Assembly (NCBI GenBank): GCA_021234155.1
Contig: JAJEKV010000108.1
Span: forward strand, 2,669,792 to 2,733,791
DNA: 64,000 bases
Direction: 5' to 3'
Source of the DNA: Isoetes taiwanensis
Lineage: Eukaryota > Streptophyta > Lycopodiopsida > Isoetales > Isoetaceae
In this document: positions 23,401 through 36,399 of the stretch, piece by piece
Numbering within the stretch: the stretch's first letter is position 1
Layout of the letters: every line of letters begins with the position of its first letter
Notes under the pieces: model-generated
What the model was told of the DNA's origin: nothing
Databases searched by the model: none
Seen by the model: the letters and a program-made list of their open reading frames with translations, nothing else
Made by a program: the position numbers and the translations under genes

Positions 23401-26211
23401 AGTGAGGATGGAAGTTAGTTATATGAGAGGACTTACCCTACTTAAAGGAAGTTGATGTAGCGCACGATACTATTGAAGGCAACAATACATCTATAAGGCA
23501 TAAATGAATGTTATAAACATAGATGGGTATGGGATAAAATCTTACTTGGAAGGTTAGGGCGCAATAAAGGTCCCTTATAAGATTTGAGAACATACATGGT
23601 TACATTGATGTTTATGGGCATAAGAATGTCTCTGATACTACACAAAGTACTAATGAGGGACATAAAACTACATAAAGGAGGACTAACACTAGTTAGATGG
23701 GTACTTGGCATAATCATCTCTATATAAGCGATAAGGGTATAGAATTGGATGCAATTATTTTTGACTCTAATGATGTGTATTTATCTTAACTTTGGTATTA
23801 ACATGCTTTTGACTTTTATTTTGAGTTTTGACTTGGATTTTGATGCAAAGAACAAAGGAAGCGATTTACCCGATCCATATAGTACTATTTGTAGATAGCT
23901 TTGGTAGGTTCAAAATTGGTAGGTTATGCTTTATGCTTAGCCTTATGCGATACTTCAATGTTATTAATATGTTTATCATATTATTAGCATTTAAAACAAC
24001 ACCAATCTAAAAGTATGCATAAAATGTACATCGAGTTGTTCTCCTCGTCGCAGCTAAGAGCACTTTTAGATCAAACTTAGCCCTTTTGCATCAAGAGAGA
24101 TGTTTTGCTTGTATTTTACTTTCAGTATGCTACATTGACACTTTTGGCGCAATCATGTGATGTAAATATAATAGGAAACTTATTGATGGAAATTGTGGAC
24201 ATGTATGACATTATAAAATGACACAAACTTTTTATAAAGGTGACAACAAGCTATTGCTGTCGTATAAATGTGCAACAGAATTGACTAAAACTTTAGAACT
24301 AAGGATGTTATAGTGAGCCTGGAAACTTATTGCTATATTTGACTTTTATGTCTGGTAATCTTTTCATACGATTTTATGATCTGTCCGTCACTAAAGCTAA
24401 CATAATAAACTGAAGAATTTGACACAAATATTTCATAAAAATGACATTACAATTACATGAGTAAGTATTGACAAGTTTTTGACTGTCCAGTGGTATTGTC
24501 GCACCCATCGACGAATCGACAAACCTCAAAGGTAATTGTGCCGAGGGGTTTGGCCTTAAGAAGCCTATCCTCTTGTTTCGCGGAACTTTTCGAGCCTTGT
24601 TATAGAAAGTATTCAATATCTTTACATTGCTAGCACCGCAGGGAATGGTAGTCAGTCACCGGTGGGAGATTAAGAATGCCCTCCCCTTTCTCACAATATT
24701 AATACATGTTCCATATCAATTTAGAAGAATGTTTATTATTGAAACAACTATGTATGATACACTTGTAAAATTCTTGTGCTGTTGTACATTTTACAGCGAA
24801 TAATATGCCCATAAGCTATCATGGCGTCATTAAATACATGGTTTCTTTTTAATAAATTTTGCGAGGTGATCGAGATGGAGGCCACTTATGATGAAGTGTC
24901 TAGAATAGCCATGGAGTCAGCAGAGTCCTCATTCAAATGCTGCGATTCGAATACGCATTCGGTCTGGGCTTCAAACCAGCCGGCAGGAAGAAGCGAGTAG
25001 TCCCCGATAACGCTGTCAATTTCTTTTTGCTTGCAAGAGGCAAAATCTAAATTGGATTATTGGGCCACCGGCCGGAAGCAGTTCATCCCTAGGTGAATAG
25101 AGAAGTACTACCGCCATAGCCGAACTCTATTTTCTAAATATTAAATTATGGATTAGGATGACAAAGGACGTGTTTTCTGGGTACGTACTGTTTTTAAAGT
25201 ATGAAGGCATGGCTCCACGCCGTCTTGCGCTTCAGCTTCCTTCACGAAGAAAGATCGTGAAACCATATCCATAGCCATAGAGCTCGGCTCCTGCATTTGG
25301 CGTAATTTCAGCAAGTGTAATATAACGTAGAAGTATTCCCTCGATTTGAAACTTCCGGAATTATGCCAGATCTTACATATATGGTAGCCTTAGAAACCGG
25401 TAGTTTTACGGTGAACTTTCCCTAGTACATTGGGGTTTGTGGGAAAAAGCACGGCTATATTATATTTTTATAAAATGCTCTTATCAAGCGGATAGGCCAA
25501 GATGATGGAGCGGCACGGATTTGATCGAGGTCACTCTCTCCTCCTATTAACGTGTTTCCGCTTTAGTTGACGGTAGACCGACGCCCGTGAAATACGCTTC
25601 GCATCGGCTATGGCGCGCGGCGTCTGCCTTCCGCCGGCTACTTCCGAAACTTTATCCGGGCTCCTTCCGTACCCATGGCATCGCTTCCATCTTAGCGGCA
25701 AAATCGCAATCCTAGTGTTTTAATTGTATGGAAATATGTAGGCCATGGCCATGGCCGTATAGCAAGGGTATACCGCGTAAGCGCCGCGTCATGCATTTTA
25801 TATGGCACATAAGCGGGATTATGGTGTCACATGTTGAAATGAAAATAATAATTAAACCTCGCGATGAAAAAATTAGCCCACATGGATAGCGGATCTCGGC
25901 GAAGGTGGGCGGCCGAGATTGCAATCTTAATGACCATTATCCTATTGGTTGGACTAAAGGAATGAATGACGGTCAGTTTTTTGAAAAATAGGCGAAGCTA
26001 AGATGGCGATCCTCTTGGTTTCGACTTCTATTGGTTAACTTTCCATACAATAGCCGGGGTTTTCATTCTTGGCTATTGGTTAACTTTCACGCCCTCTGTC
26101 GGGTTTCACAATTTAACGGCTTGCATGCACACAACAATAAAGCGGAATCCGTGAACAAACATCCATGTTTGATAGAAGCGGTGAATTTATTCGGCTTTAA
26201 CCGTCAAGCGG
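20491..26211. other. Intergenic, mostly AT-rich; possible gypsy RT remnant at its left edge
   Basis: 20.6-21.0 kb may hold RT debris belonging to the neighbouring gypsy-like frame. From 21 kb to 24.8 kb the DNA is AT-rich with only chance-like frames, such as 119 codons at 21936-22295 (a pyrimidine-rich, F/P-rich translation) and 117 codons at 22369-22722 (minus). 24.85-25.95 kb is more GC-balanced and may be a separate insertion, but no domain or terminal repeat was recognised. Confidence 0.35.
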
Positions 26212-26289
26212 TATGGCGATGGCAAATCTTTATTAGCTATGGCGATGGCAAATCTTTAGCGGTTGTGGCAATGGCAAATCCGGCCGAGG
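26212..26289 (+). repeat. 26-bp minisatellite, three units
   Basis: Three units of exactly 26 bp start at 26212, 26238 and 26264, with core GGCRATGGCAAATC. The first two share 20 identical leading bases and the third is more diverged. There is no spacer, so this is a simple tandem repeat and not a CRISPR-like array. Confidence 0.85.
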
Positions 26290-27492
26290 TTGCGTAATTT
26301 CTTAAGAGGCTTGTTTTAGAACATTTAGCTTTGTTTTCTCACGAATCCAGAACTTCACGAGAAAGCATAACATTTTTCGAGGGACTGGAAACGATCCGGT
26401 GGAAGCGTTATTTTAGCGGGCTTGAAGGTTGGGAACTTCTTTGAATTGCAATAATCGATCGGAGCAATTAGTGAAGTAGTGACGACAGATTTTGTTTCTG
26501 CGTTGCTATCTTGCAGAACAACGAAGCTAATTTTGCTTCCTTGGGAATGATCGTTTGGATGTTGCTTTATCCTTATCTATTAGGAAAATGCCACTTCATT
26601 CCTATTGTATTGGTCTGAAATCACTTCTTATCTTTGATCTTGTCCCCAAAGCATTTAGAACATTTGATCATCTAAGAGCCATGCTTTTTGCAACCATCAC
26701 CTATTTGCCTTATGATTTGTTCCTCTACCTAGGAACCATTTCGACCCTTTTACCTCTAAGGTCGGAGACCGCTTAATGGCAAAAGCTGATATTTTTTGGC
26801 AAGAACAAAGCGGCCGCATATATCGACACAAAGGCGATGATTATTGATTAAGTGATTTTTCATAAATTTAAACCCAGCATCTTCTGAGGGCCTCGTTTCA
26901 CGAGATTATCTGGCCGTTATCCATATGGAACTTTGTTTTGTACAATTCGGCTTGAATTTCTCTCATTCTTATTGAAACCCATCATATTGGTTATTTCTAA
27001 TATAGAAGAAGAGTGAGCATCTTATATACGATGCAAGTTGTCGCGATGTTTTAAATTATGAAAATGAACTTGATATGAGGACGATCCTTTCATAATGCTT
27101 CTTAGTTGTCCGGTATTGAAACATGCTTATAATTAAATTACGTTCCTTGATGAAGCTTATAGTCGATCACGTTCCATGATGAAGATGTTGTGGAAGAAGA
27201 AGAAAGGAGAGTTGAGATAGCGTTAGTCATTGTTTTAACCTAACCATTCCATTCAATTGTTTTAAAACCGCTTAACCATTGAATGTTAATTGAATATTTA
27301 TAATCGGCGTTAAAATTTAAAATTTAGATTACCGATATGGAGTATCGGTATATATAAATGAGAATGGAGATAACATGAATAATATGTCTTATGGGGCTTG
27401 TTTGGAGTTCGTTCAAAACAACAATTAAAAAAATCAATGCAAAATTCATAATATATTCGCTTAAATTGTGGTTTATAGTAATTTTTATTTTA
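26290..27492. other. Intergenic, nothing recognised
   Basis: The longest frame (26555-26776, plus, 73 codons) has no motif. No repeats detected. Confidence 0.3.
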
Positions 27493-27845
27493 ATGTGCCA
27501 TGTGTCAACATTTGATTTGATAGAACATGGTAAAACAATACCTTCTTTTTTTCTACATGTAATACTAAATGCTTTTTTATTTCAAAGAAGTATGCCAGTG
27601 TCCATATTTGATTAGCTAGAATAATATTTTTTTATTTATTTAAAAAGTATGCCGCGATGTCAATATCTCATTAGTTAAGCTTAAAATTAAAACATACATT
27701 TTCTACATGTTATAATATTATTTTTACATCGCTATTTGAGAGCTATAGGCTGAATTTCAATATACATGTAGGTTTCGTAAATAAAAAAGTATGCATGATT
27801 TTTTAGTTTTGCAAACAACATGGAGACGTCAACCTCACATTAGAA
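27493..27845 (+). repeat. AT-rich tandem repeat with AAAAGTATGC / CATTAG motif
   Basis: Diverged units carry AAGTATGCCAGTGTC, AAGTATGCCGCGATGTC or AAGTATGCATGA, each followed at varying distance by a GTCAA-like segment and ATTAG. They begin near 27588, 27642 and 27784, with a weaker one near 27493. Spacing is irregular. Confidence 0.5.
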
Positions 27846-29589
27846 AAAAACGCGAAAACATGTCGACTTTTCTATTTCCCTCGTGTTCTTTTCTTTGTAG
27901 TGTTTTATTTCTGTTGGTATGGTAGTTTTTTAGAGATGCGATGGAAATTAAAACCTACGTCTTTATTTTTAAAAGATAAACAACGCGTAGTTCGTAAAAA
28001 ACAACGTGAAGGAAAAATTACCGCGTTAGGCGAATTTGCGAAAACCATGTCAATTTTTCTCTACGCATGGATTTTTACGCCAAACCAGCGTCTTTGTGCA
28101 AATCAGGATAAGCGAGCCCGCGTGGACTTTTTGGGAGCCATTTTGTGGTGTTGTTTTTGGCATAAAACAACGCTAAAATTAACTAAAAACAATTGTGGAC
28201 CAAAATTGGGGGTCGGTGTGAGGTATCAATGTATAGATACATCGTGTTTACCCGGACACCTTCCAGGGCATTTCTTGAGCATCAAAATATAGACCCCGGT
28301 TACCATGAAACTAATACGGGATTGTACAGCATGCATTAGATGAATTTACCTCAAATTTACAAAATATTACTTTTATCTCCTGAGTAAGGTTCATTAGATC
28401 CTTCTTTCGAGCACATGTTTCTTCGCGATGATGCTTTCCTGGTGAAAGATGTCGATTAAGTGAAGCGATTCTCACTAAGGCAGGGGAAAGCATTAAGTAT
28501 GTGGAAATGTAAGTCTTTTGATATAAAATATATATCAATAAGCGTAATAATACATTTTGTTTATATGAAAGGTTGTAATTAGTTGTCCTAGGTGAAGTCC
28601 CTGGCATTGGTCCGGCATTGTGCTTCTAAAGTACGATCATAAGCAAAAGTGACAAATGCATTAGAGCGAAATTCATGTAAGATGTTTGCTAAAATCAAAA
28701 TCTTTGTTATGCAAATAATGGTCTTTATCATCTTGGGAAAAATAGGTCATCGCTTAAAGCGTGTAATCTTCTTTGAATAACCTGATTTGGGTGATTTGCA
28801 TATTGTGCGAATTGCACAGGTGCTTTCAAAGTTCGGAGTCTATGTTTGGTGCCTTGGAAATGGCATCAAACACAATCTCTTGCTATAGGCGATAATGTGA
28901 TAACATGAATAAATGTGTGCTATATATTTTCAAAGATAAATATTAAATCACGAGGGTCATATAAAACCGGATCGAACGGTAGAGACACTACCACTAAATT
29001 AGGTCTTAATATTATTCAATTAGGAAGCGGAGTTTTCTAAAAAGCCAGTCATAGCGTGATATAGTGCATTGTTGCTTTATTGCTTATTGAGAGAGTGGAT
29101 GCACATGTCTTTGATTGAACTTGAACTTATAGTAAGGAAGCGATTACTTATTTGGACAAATTAATAGTGCAGGCTTCAAAGGGTCTGGTCCTGTAATTAA
29201 TTATAAGTTGGTGAAGCTGAAGAAGTGGAAGAGCCCGAAGACGCAACGTTAGAGTCTTAAAATCCAAGCATCAATAGTCGAGAATATTCAGAGTCCATCC
29301 TATAGCTATTCGATGGAATGATCATTATGGGTGAGGATGTGATGTAAGGGATGACGTTGTTTGTTCCCACATGCGAGTAAAGATATTAATGCAATCTATG
29401 TTTCTTTCAATTCCAGCTTCGATTAACAATGGGGTGGATATAATTTTCAATGCATGAACCAACAGATGGGAATTATCCCTCATTTGGAACATACACCGTA
29501 ATCTTGAAAGCAGGCTATTCAGCGAGCTGTCGTCCTCCCGCCCAGGAATTACGATTTACACTAACCCGGTACGATGCGAGCGCCTTCAA
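27846..29589. other. Intergenic, nothing recognised
   Basis: A 130-codon frame at 27900-28292 (plus) with a basic middle section resembles no family I know, and it ends in the tandem-repeat-like AT-rich context. The rest is featureless. Confidence 0.3.
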
Positions 29590-30260
29590 ACTACGAGGGT
29601 TAGAATATAGCAGCTATGTGAGGGGAGTTACTTTTAGATTTTTATAGCTGCATGGGTTTTCTATGATGATTTAAGTTGTTGTGATGCGTTGAGGTGTACT
29701 AAATAGTATTTCTAAGGTACCACCATTTATGGTAAGATTGATTTTTCGTTGATGGGAACAATCAGAGAGTTTATTTTATGCTTTCTACATATGTGTTTGA
29801 AATGTGCGTGCATGTGCACGTAATGTGCATCAATATTGATGCATGTGCATGTGCATGTGTATTGATACGTAATGCATGTGCATCATACGAATGCAGAAGA
29901 TACAGAGATGCGGCATGTGTGCATGTTCAATATTACGCCTGCGATATTACTTACTCTTGGATTCGTAACGGAGTGAATTTTACTACCCGCGAGATGGATT
30001 TTTTGCTCTACACTTACGAGAGCATTTGTTTTTAATATTTCTTCGGTTAGCATAATGTTTTACGGTATTGGTTTCTTGATTCTACAATGGTACCAAAACC
30101 CCCTTTGTTTTCTTCTAAGATTTCGCTGCCGATTCAAGAAGTTTAGGCCCTCTGTTTGCTTCCAACTCTTGGATATTCTGGTTGCGGATTGTTCATAGTA
30201 ACTTGACGCCTTCAATCAACAAATGGATTCTTATGCCACACAACATCGCGGATTATTCCG
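29590..30260 (+). repeat. Direct duplication block, copy A1
   Basis: Aligns in the same orientation with 31530-32160 at an offset of about 1.9 kb. Paired anchors are TAAATAGTATTTCTA (29698 with 31635), TTTTGCTC.ACA.TTAC (30001 with about 31886), GATTCTACAAT (30079 with about 31973) and TTCAATCAACAAA (30211 with 32114). Function unknown; frames in it are short and disagree between the copies. Confidence 0.7.
29798..29885 (+). repeat. GCATGT-rich simple repeat with an 18-bp perfect palindrome
   Basis: Repeated ATGTGC / GCATGT hexamers around the perfect palindrome TGCATCAATATTGATGCA at 29826-29843. It sits inside duplication copy A1. It gives the 85-codon frame at 29778-30035 a Cys/Ala/Val-rich translation, which is therefore not evidence of a gene. 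Confidence 0.75.
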
Positions 30261-30779
30261 CGCCCTTTTCCATATCCGCGTAAAGGTCGGTGATCAGCGG
30301 TAGCCACAAGAATCGCATTTATATTGTAAGGATTTGGAAACCCGTAAGCGTAGGTGAATATGCATTACCTTTAAGCTATTAGAGGCAGACATCAAAATCA
30401 TATGGATTGATAAACAATGAGGTGTCATTGTGAGAAATAGTTGTAGGAAATGACAACGATATGTAGCGCATAATAGCGGGGTTTTCTTTTGTGACAAACT
30501 TTATGACTTCGAATAAAGGATCAATGCATCTATCTTTAGGTAGAGATTTTATATGTTCTATTTGTTTATTGTGATCAAATTCAAAAGCTTCTACCAGTCA
30601 TTAAGCCTCAAATGAATTCTAGTTTTGTTAAGTTTGAATTCTAAAGTTTTGGTCACCGTGACGTCCCTAAGGCCACGAGAACATAAAGTACAGCACGAAA
30701 CCAGGCCAGCATCCAACATGTAAAATTAAATCCCCAACACATAACAACAACACATAACAACCATTGACATTAACAATGA
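30261..30779. other. Spacer, nothing recognised
   Basis: Lies between duplication copy A1 and the first TIR element. From 30720 it becomes rich in ACACATAAC and CCATTGACATTAA repeats that lead into the shared MITE flank. Confidence 0.35.
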
Positions 30780-30853
30780 ACACATAACTACCATTGACAT
30801 TAATTTAACACAACCATTGGGTCCAACACATTTTAAAGAGTGATCCCCTTAAG

Positions 30854-31161
30854 CCCCCTTTGGTTTGGGTGCATGTATTCACCGCGAGGGTGGCGTGGGG
30901 CAGTAGCGAGCCTTCATGAATTAATACGGTATTTATTTTGCGTCGCAGGGAAATCCAGCACCATATAGTATTACAGCGGAAATCTTATAGTATTTTCGCG
31001 AATCTTGTTATCTGATATAGCAAATTTTGTATACGCTACCCTGAAGCGAGGAGGAACTTTAATATGCCGGTATAGATTAAAGGAATAAAGGCGATATGCC
31101 TATCCAGCGACTCTCGTTGCGGGAATGCACCCCGTGTGAATATGCACCCAAACCAAAGGGG
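30854..31161. mobile_element. TIR element (MITE), copy 1, complete
   Basis: The left end CCCCTTTGGTTTGGGTGCAT and the complement of the right end match over about 23 of 24 positions, bounding 308 bp with no coding capacity. Such short ends with a TTTGGTTTGGGTGCAT core are common in plant PIF/Harbinger-like and hAT-like MITEs; the superfamily is not fixed because the flanking duplication is unclear (TTAA-like sequence on both sides). The upstream flank from about 30780 is also shared with copy 2, so the two copies lie in duplicated DNA and need not be two independent insertions. Confidence 0.75.
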
Positions 31162-31529
31162 TTTAAAGTTAATTTAAATGATGTTGTTAATGATGGCAAT
31201 ATGTTTAATGATATGTTCAGAAGTTGATACCACCTTATGCGATCTTCATCGTTATAAAACTCAAATCCTCCACTTATGCCGGTTTATTTCCCCAAGGCGA
31301 AATCTATTGGCGGTTTTCTATTTTCTAGAGCGTGTGTTCCACCTAGTGCGATGCGATATTTAAACCCCATAACACCCATGGCGGCTTATTAATGCATGCG
31401 TATTTCAAACTACGGTATTTTTGTAGTCTTGGGAAATGGCATATATCGCCGCACCTTAGCGATTGCTTAAAACAAAGGCTTCAACTGTCGGGTGCTACAT
31501 TTTCCGGCTCTCTTTGGTCATTTCACAGA

Positions 31530-32160
31530 CCGCTACAATATGGCAGCATAGCAGTTACTTTTATTTTTTATACGCGGCTTTTTCGCGGTTTTCACAGCCG
31601 AGTTTGGTTGTGCCGCATTCGGTACGGGGCGTATTAAATAGTATTTCTAGAGTGCACCCGCTTGCTTGGATTAGGCGTACCTTTGTTGGAATTTGCGGCT
31701 CTGTCGGAGGTTGTTGTCTTTCTCATATTTGGTATGAACATTTAACACGTAATGGCAATAAAAGCGACGTGCATGTCATATTACGCTTAATGCGTATTGC
31801 GTATATTAACCGCCATCTTTTGGACGTTTTACTTGCTTGTTTTGGGTGGATGTTTCGGCGATGGAAGGTTATCGCGAGGATGGATTTTTGCTCCACATTT
31901 ACAAAAGGTATTTGTTTTTTTAATGTTCTTGGAGATTAAGCCATATTAGTATTTTAAAGGTCGTGGTTTTGCGATTCTACAATACATTAACACGCCAAAA
32001 CCCGCCTTTGTTTCCTTCGCTTATGCGTTACCAGATTTATTTGCTTCCAGCTTCTTTGGAGATATTTCCACGGCTTTCTTTGGATTATTCAGCAGTAATA
32101 ACCAATAACTAGCTTCAATCAACAAACCAGTTCTTATTGCGCCAGTGAGGATTATTCATA
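31530..32160 (+). repeat. Direct duplication block, copy A2
   Basis: Partner of 29590-30260 (anchors given there). A 158-codon frame at 31463-31939 covers most of it, but copy A1 does not keep that frame and no domain is recognisable, so I do not treat it as a gene. Confidence 0.7.
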
Positions 32161-33249
32161 AACTTTGCGAATTCTGGAAGTGCGGTCAAGTCAAGCGTTA
32201 GCCCATGGCGGATCAATAAAGTAAACATGGATTTTGATAAACCGGTTTCATTGGCGAAGAAATAGGCGTAGTAGGAGTAACCACCGTACGGTTGAATGCT
32301 AACCGAGGCTTTTGCTTCAAAACCTCTATCCTTTGATCTTCCGGCTTTTAGCGGCTGATACGAGGCTACTCATACTAAGCTGGCCGGTTATATTACCACT
32401 TGTTAAACCAAAGCGGGCAACGGTGAAAGGCGTACTAGGACGCTTTTATGGACTCCACCGGTGTTAAGCTAACGGTAAGTTGATGTTGTTACCTTTCAAT
32501 ACGTGAAGTTTGTAGATTCAGAACGACATTATTATCAAAAGCATCAATGCTCAAGCTTTTGGCCCCGATTCAATTTTATTTTGCTGGAGCACTAAAGACG
32601 TATTGTAGAGGCGCATACCGATTAATCAAAACTTTATTGATTCATTTACGCTTTGCAAAGTAAAAATTCTATTTTTCTAGAAATTAATATCAATCCGGCA
32701 TGTTTTGCTTTCCTTTCACGTTCATGCGGACTATAGAAGTCTCTCTCAATCCATCAGTTCAAACATTTCAGCCGATCGCCACGGAAGTCAATGCGCCGAT
32801 GTGATCAACGTGATGCTATTTTAGAGAATCAATAAATGAAGATGAGTTCGTCTTCACCATGCATAACCTTTAGCATCGTGGCGTTATTACGAAATTTATT
32901 ATGGTTGGTTAGTTTGGTTAGTTTACGGATTCCGTCTTATGTCGATAGCGCCCTCTGCGGTATTTGTTTGACTGAGCAAATCAAAGCGAAGATGCCGCCA
33001 TATCAGCAAAGCGTATCTGGCACGGAGTTAACCAGGAATTGCTTTATAATACTCTTCAGCGTCTTCGTGGCTTTATCGGTACCATCAATATGGCGTATAA
33101 CGAAATTAAAGTTACATTATTGATTACTCGAGGGCTTCATGGGTTTTGAGGATTTATAATGTAGATATTAAAGATATTTACATATTGCTGCATGTTTTTG
33201 CATATTTTACATGTTTTATATGTTTGGACTTAGGGCGAAGGCCAAAATT
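32161..33249. other. Spacer, nothing recognised
   Basis: Contains an unrecognised 95-codon frame at 32836-33123 (plus) with two hydrophobic stretches. It accounts for the extra length (about 570 bp) of duplication copy 2 between block A2 and the second MITE. Confidence 0.3.
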
Positions 33250-33331
33250 TTAATAACAACCAACGCTAACTACCATTAATTAATTATCACAACCATTGGA
33301 TCCAACACATTTTAAATTAAGTCCCCATAAA

Positions 33332-33591
33332 CCCCCTTTGGTTTGGGTGCATGTATTCTACGGTCCGCGTGGGAAGGCCTTATAGTGTTATATTTTTACG
33401 CATTAAAATCAGCACCATATAGTATTTTAAAATCTTATAGTATTTTGCGAATCGCACTCTGATATAAGCAAATTTGTACTTTGCATACCCACAAGCGAAG
33501 GGTACACATCTGGTGTAGATTAAGGAATAAGGGGTGAATAATGCCTATCCAGCGACTCTCGTTGCAGGTCACCCTCCAGGCGTGAATATTC
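33332..33591. mobile_element. TIR element (MITE), copy 2, right end lost
   Basis: Shares the left end CCCCTTTGGTTTGGGTGCAT with copy 1. It follows copy 1 through CAGCACCATATAGTATT, AATCTTATAGTATTTT and TATCCAGCGACTCTCGTTGC to GTGAATAT, where copy 1 continues into its right terminal repeat and this copy does not. The upstream flank (CAACCATTGG, TCCAACACATTTTAAA) is shared too. Confidence 0.75.
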
Positions 33592-33882
33592 TTAGATGCT
33601 TTATCACCGGGTATAACGTCGAAGAATACCAGAAGCCGGTTCTGAGTTGCTCATGTAGTTAGTCTTTAAGTAGACATGAAGGTTTATGCAGCACCATGAC
33701 GAATTACGAAGCGGGGGCATCAATGGTCAGAAGTTTGTTTGCCAATCGGTTTTATGGCAAGGCGTACCTATAAATACAAAATCTTTTTTGTATGAAATCT
33801 GCGTCCGGGTGTCGAGGCCTTGCTCCGGTTGTCATGTCACCCAGTTGGGAATCTAAATATGAGCCTTTGTTTCCACCTAGAA

Positions 33883-34110
33883 GTTACTATAAAATTATTT
33901 TTTGCAACCAAATTAGATGTAGCTGATTTTGCCGCGAGATATCAGGGCCAAAGTAACATAGCGTTGTGTCGTTTGAGCTCTTCCGAACAAAAACAGCAAG
34001 GATTACTATAAAATTGTTTTTTAATTAGTAAGAGATTTATTTACCGTAAGATAATATCGGACCAAGGTAACATGGCATTGTTTGAGTGGAACCTTTGAAC
34101 AAAGGATGCA
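33883..34110 (+). repeat. 120-bp tandem pair
   Basis: Units start at 33883 and 34003 with TTACTATAAAATTRTTTTTT. Both carry ATATC.GG.CCAA.GTAACAT, GCRTTGT and GTTTGAG further along. Two copies only. Confidence 0.7.
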
Positions 34111-35439
34111 GCGTTGTTTACAAAAGAGGAGTACAATTTAGAAGCATTTAAGGGAGACATTTTCCTTTTCTCTTTGGTGAATTAGCGAAGCAGAAAGTTA
34201 AATGAATTCAAAGAGCTATATGAATTCAAGATGCTCTGTATATGATAAATCTATCTCAGATGCTAAACCTTTGGATTTAAAATGTAAATGGAAAACTCAC
34301 CAAAACCACTTGTTGGGAGATGTCTTATAACAAAACTGGCAGTGTGCATAACAATGAGTAAATGCTATACACGTTTCAAAGAACAAAGCCTTAAGGAATT
34401 GTTGAGATAAAGAGTAAAAATCTTTCACTTGTCACCCATTATGTGGTGTCCTTGTTGAAAGGTCCAAAATGATGAAGGTTTTAAAAAGTTGCATTGGCTT
34501 TGAAAACTTCTATTCTGATATTACGGATTGAACAGCCTTAGAATTTACTATTTTGTTAGAATTCGAGATTTATTGTATATAAGTGTGATACGCTTTTGGG
34601 CCCTCGAATTTGGGGATTAATTTGGTAAATATGCTTTCTTGCATGGAGTTCTTGAATCATAGTAGAAGTTGCATACTTGCCAAATCAACTTTGCATTCCA
34701 TGAAATTGTAGAGCTTGTCTAAATATCATTAAATACGGTTGCATCCTCCAAACCTTTGCATATCTGATAGTACATACACATGTAGCGTGTTATTTCAACT
34801 TGAACTCCATGATACAAGTTAGCATTGACAACATAATGATCAACCTTAATACCATGTGCGCATATTTCATGAAATGCTTGACTAAAAATTATATCTAAAA
34901 GGTAGTATTGCTTTCCGTATAACTAAACAAATACCGTAAGCTCTTGGGTGGTTCATATCCATCAATCGCGCCATCAAAATGGCATATAATCACACCCCTA
35001 CTTATCTTGCGGGAATGTGGGCATGTTTACCACGAGTCATATTTTATACTGGATTTCACAACACAATGGTGATACTAATAGACAAATATATGATTGAAAT
35101 AAGGTCGGAATAACAATACCAACTTCTCTCAATATGCTTTCAAGTGGAACATCGCCCGAAAGATTGTTTGGTATTGTATGTTGGCGGCTTCGTTGGCGGT
35201 GTTATAGATGGGAAGAACACATAGCTTAAAATATTGTGAAATGCGGGAAGTCTTTGTGATTGTATCTACAAGACATAAAACAAGTACAAACATTTCTACA
35301 ACATTAAACTACTTTCGGTTACGCCACACAATTCAATCACGAGGGCACTTGTGAGCGGGCTTGTCCATGAACATAAAGGGACTTCTATTGATTGTAAGAA
35401 CATGGTAGGCTACTAATTTAAACAGATTGAAACATGGAT
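34111..35439. other. Unassigned, possible copia debris
   Basis: Lies directly downstream (on the minus strand) of the copia RT start at 35.6 kb. The RT catalytic core and RNase H expected here are not readable. Either it has decayed beyond recognition or it is unrelated DNA next to a truncated element. Confidence 0.35.
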
Positions 35440-35559
35440 TCCGCGGTTTGATTTAACCACTTCACCCGGAAGAAACTGAGGAACGCCCTCCGTCTTAGCG
35501 GCACTGCTTGATGCATTCCACTTTGTCAGCTCAAAGCGAGTTGCATCATAGATATCATC

Positions 35560-35700
35560 TGAAGTCGACATTCAAGAAAAGCGGTAGAGACATCCATATG
35601 ATGTGTACCTCAAATTCTTTGCATTTGCTCGCGCTAACAACATCACGATACGCAGCCGTTTTACTATAGGGGAAAAAGTTTCCTCATAGTCAATTCCTTA
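35560..35700 (-). pseudogene. Copia RT N-terminal fragment
   Basis: Reads GIDYEETFSPIVK at about 35658-35697, the classic start of the copia RT domain. It continues ...LARANAKNL... and then HHMDVSTAFL near 35590, equivalent to the HQMDVKTAFL motif with its catalytic Asp. A short insertion or frame change lies between the two segments. It is the N-terminal third of RT only, and the YVDD box is not found below 35.5 kb. Confidence 0.85.
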
Positions 35701-36399
35701 CGTGTGTATCCACGTGCGCTACCTGTCGAACTTTTATATGTCGGTGAGGTTGTACTTTCCTTGTTTAATTGCAATATTTTACAACCGCGCATGTCTACCT
35801 TCAATTAAGTTTACCAGCTCATAAGTCCTGTTCTTTTAAAGCACTTTCGACTCATCATTCATGGCAATTTTTCCATTTCTTTTGCATCGACCTTGCTTAT
35901 AGCTTCTCTATAAGATTTTGGTACCTCGATCGACAGGCAAAAGGATTTCAATAAAGGTTTACACCTTTCTTCACTTTGTATTCTTCTACTTCTACAGTAT
36001 TATCTCTTCCAAATCTTTCATGGTCAATATTAGCCTCTTGTTGCAAGATCTAAGGTAGATTTCTTCTACCGGCCTTTGGGTACGTATTTATCCTCCTTTT
36101 CTATGAAGTATCAGCCACAATGCAAGACATCTTCGATTACCAACTTGTTGAAGAGTTTCGGTGGCATCCACGCTCATCATCATCCTCAACGCCATTTATT
36201 CAATTCACGAACTTCCCTTTCTTTAGGGTTATGAGAAAGAACTTTATGTTTTATAAGATTGAGGGGTCGTCAAATGTTACATCTCTTGATCAAAATCTTT
36301 TTCCTTTAATGGATCAAATAACTTTGTAGCACCTTGGATTCTATTACGTCATATCAAAGAAAGCTATTCTTGCTCGATAAACCAACTTTAACCTTGTTG

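Noticed and set aside
26212-26289. Regular short repeats that could be taken for a CRISPR array
   Set aside because: The units are contiguous with no spacers, and the window is eukaryotic.
29778-30035. Cys/Val/Ala-rich 85-codon frame, possibly a small secreted protein
   Set aside because: The amino-acid pattern is the direct result of GCATGT simple repeats, and copy A2 lacks it.
31463-31939. 158-codon open frame as a gene
   Set aside because: It lies in a duplicated block whose other copy does not keep the frame. No domain, start context or composition supports coding.
34850-35100. Copia RNase H following the 5' copia half
   Set aside because: A few residues on the minus strand (IDGYEPP...LFSY) recall the GY.D.D region, but the spacing and key residues do not fit.
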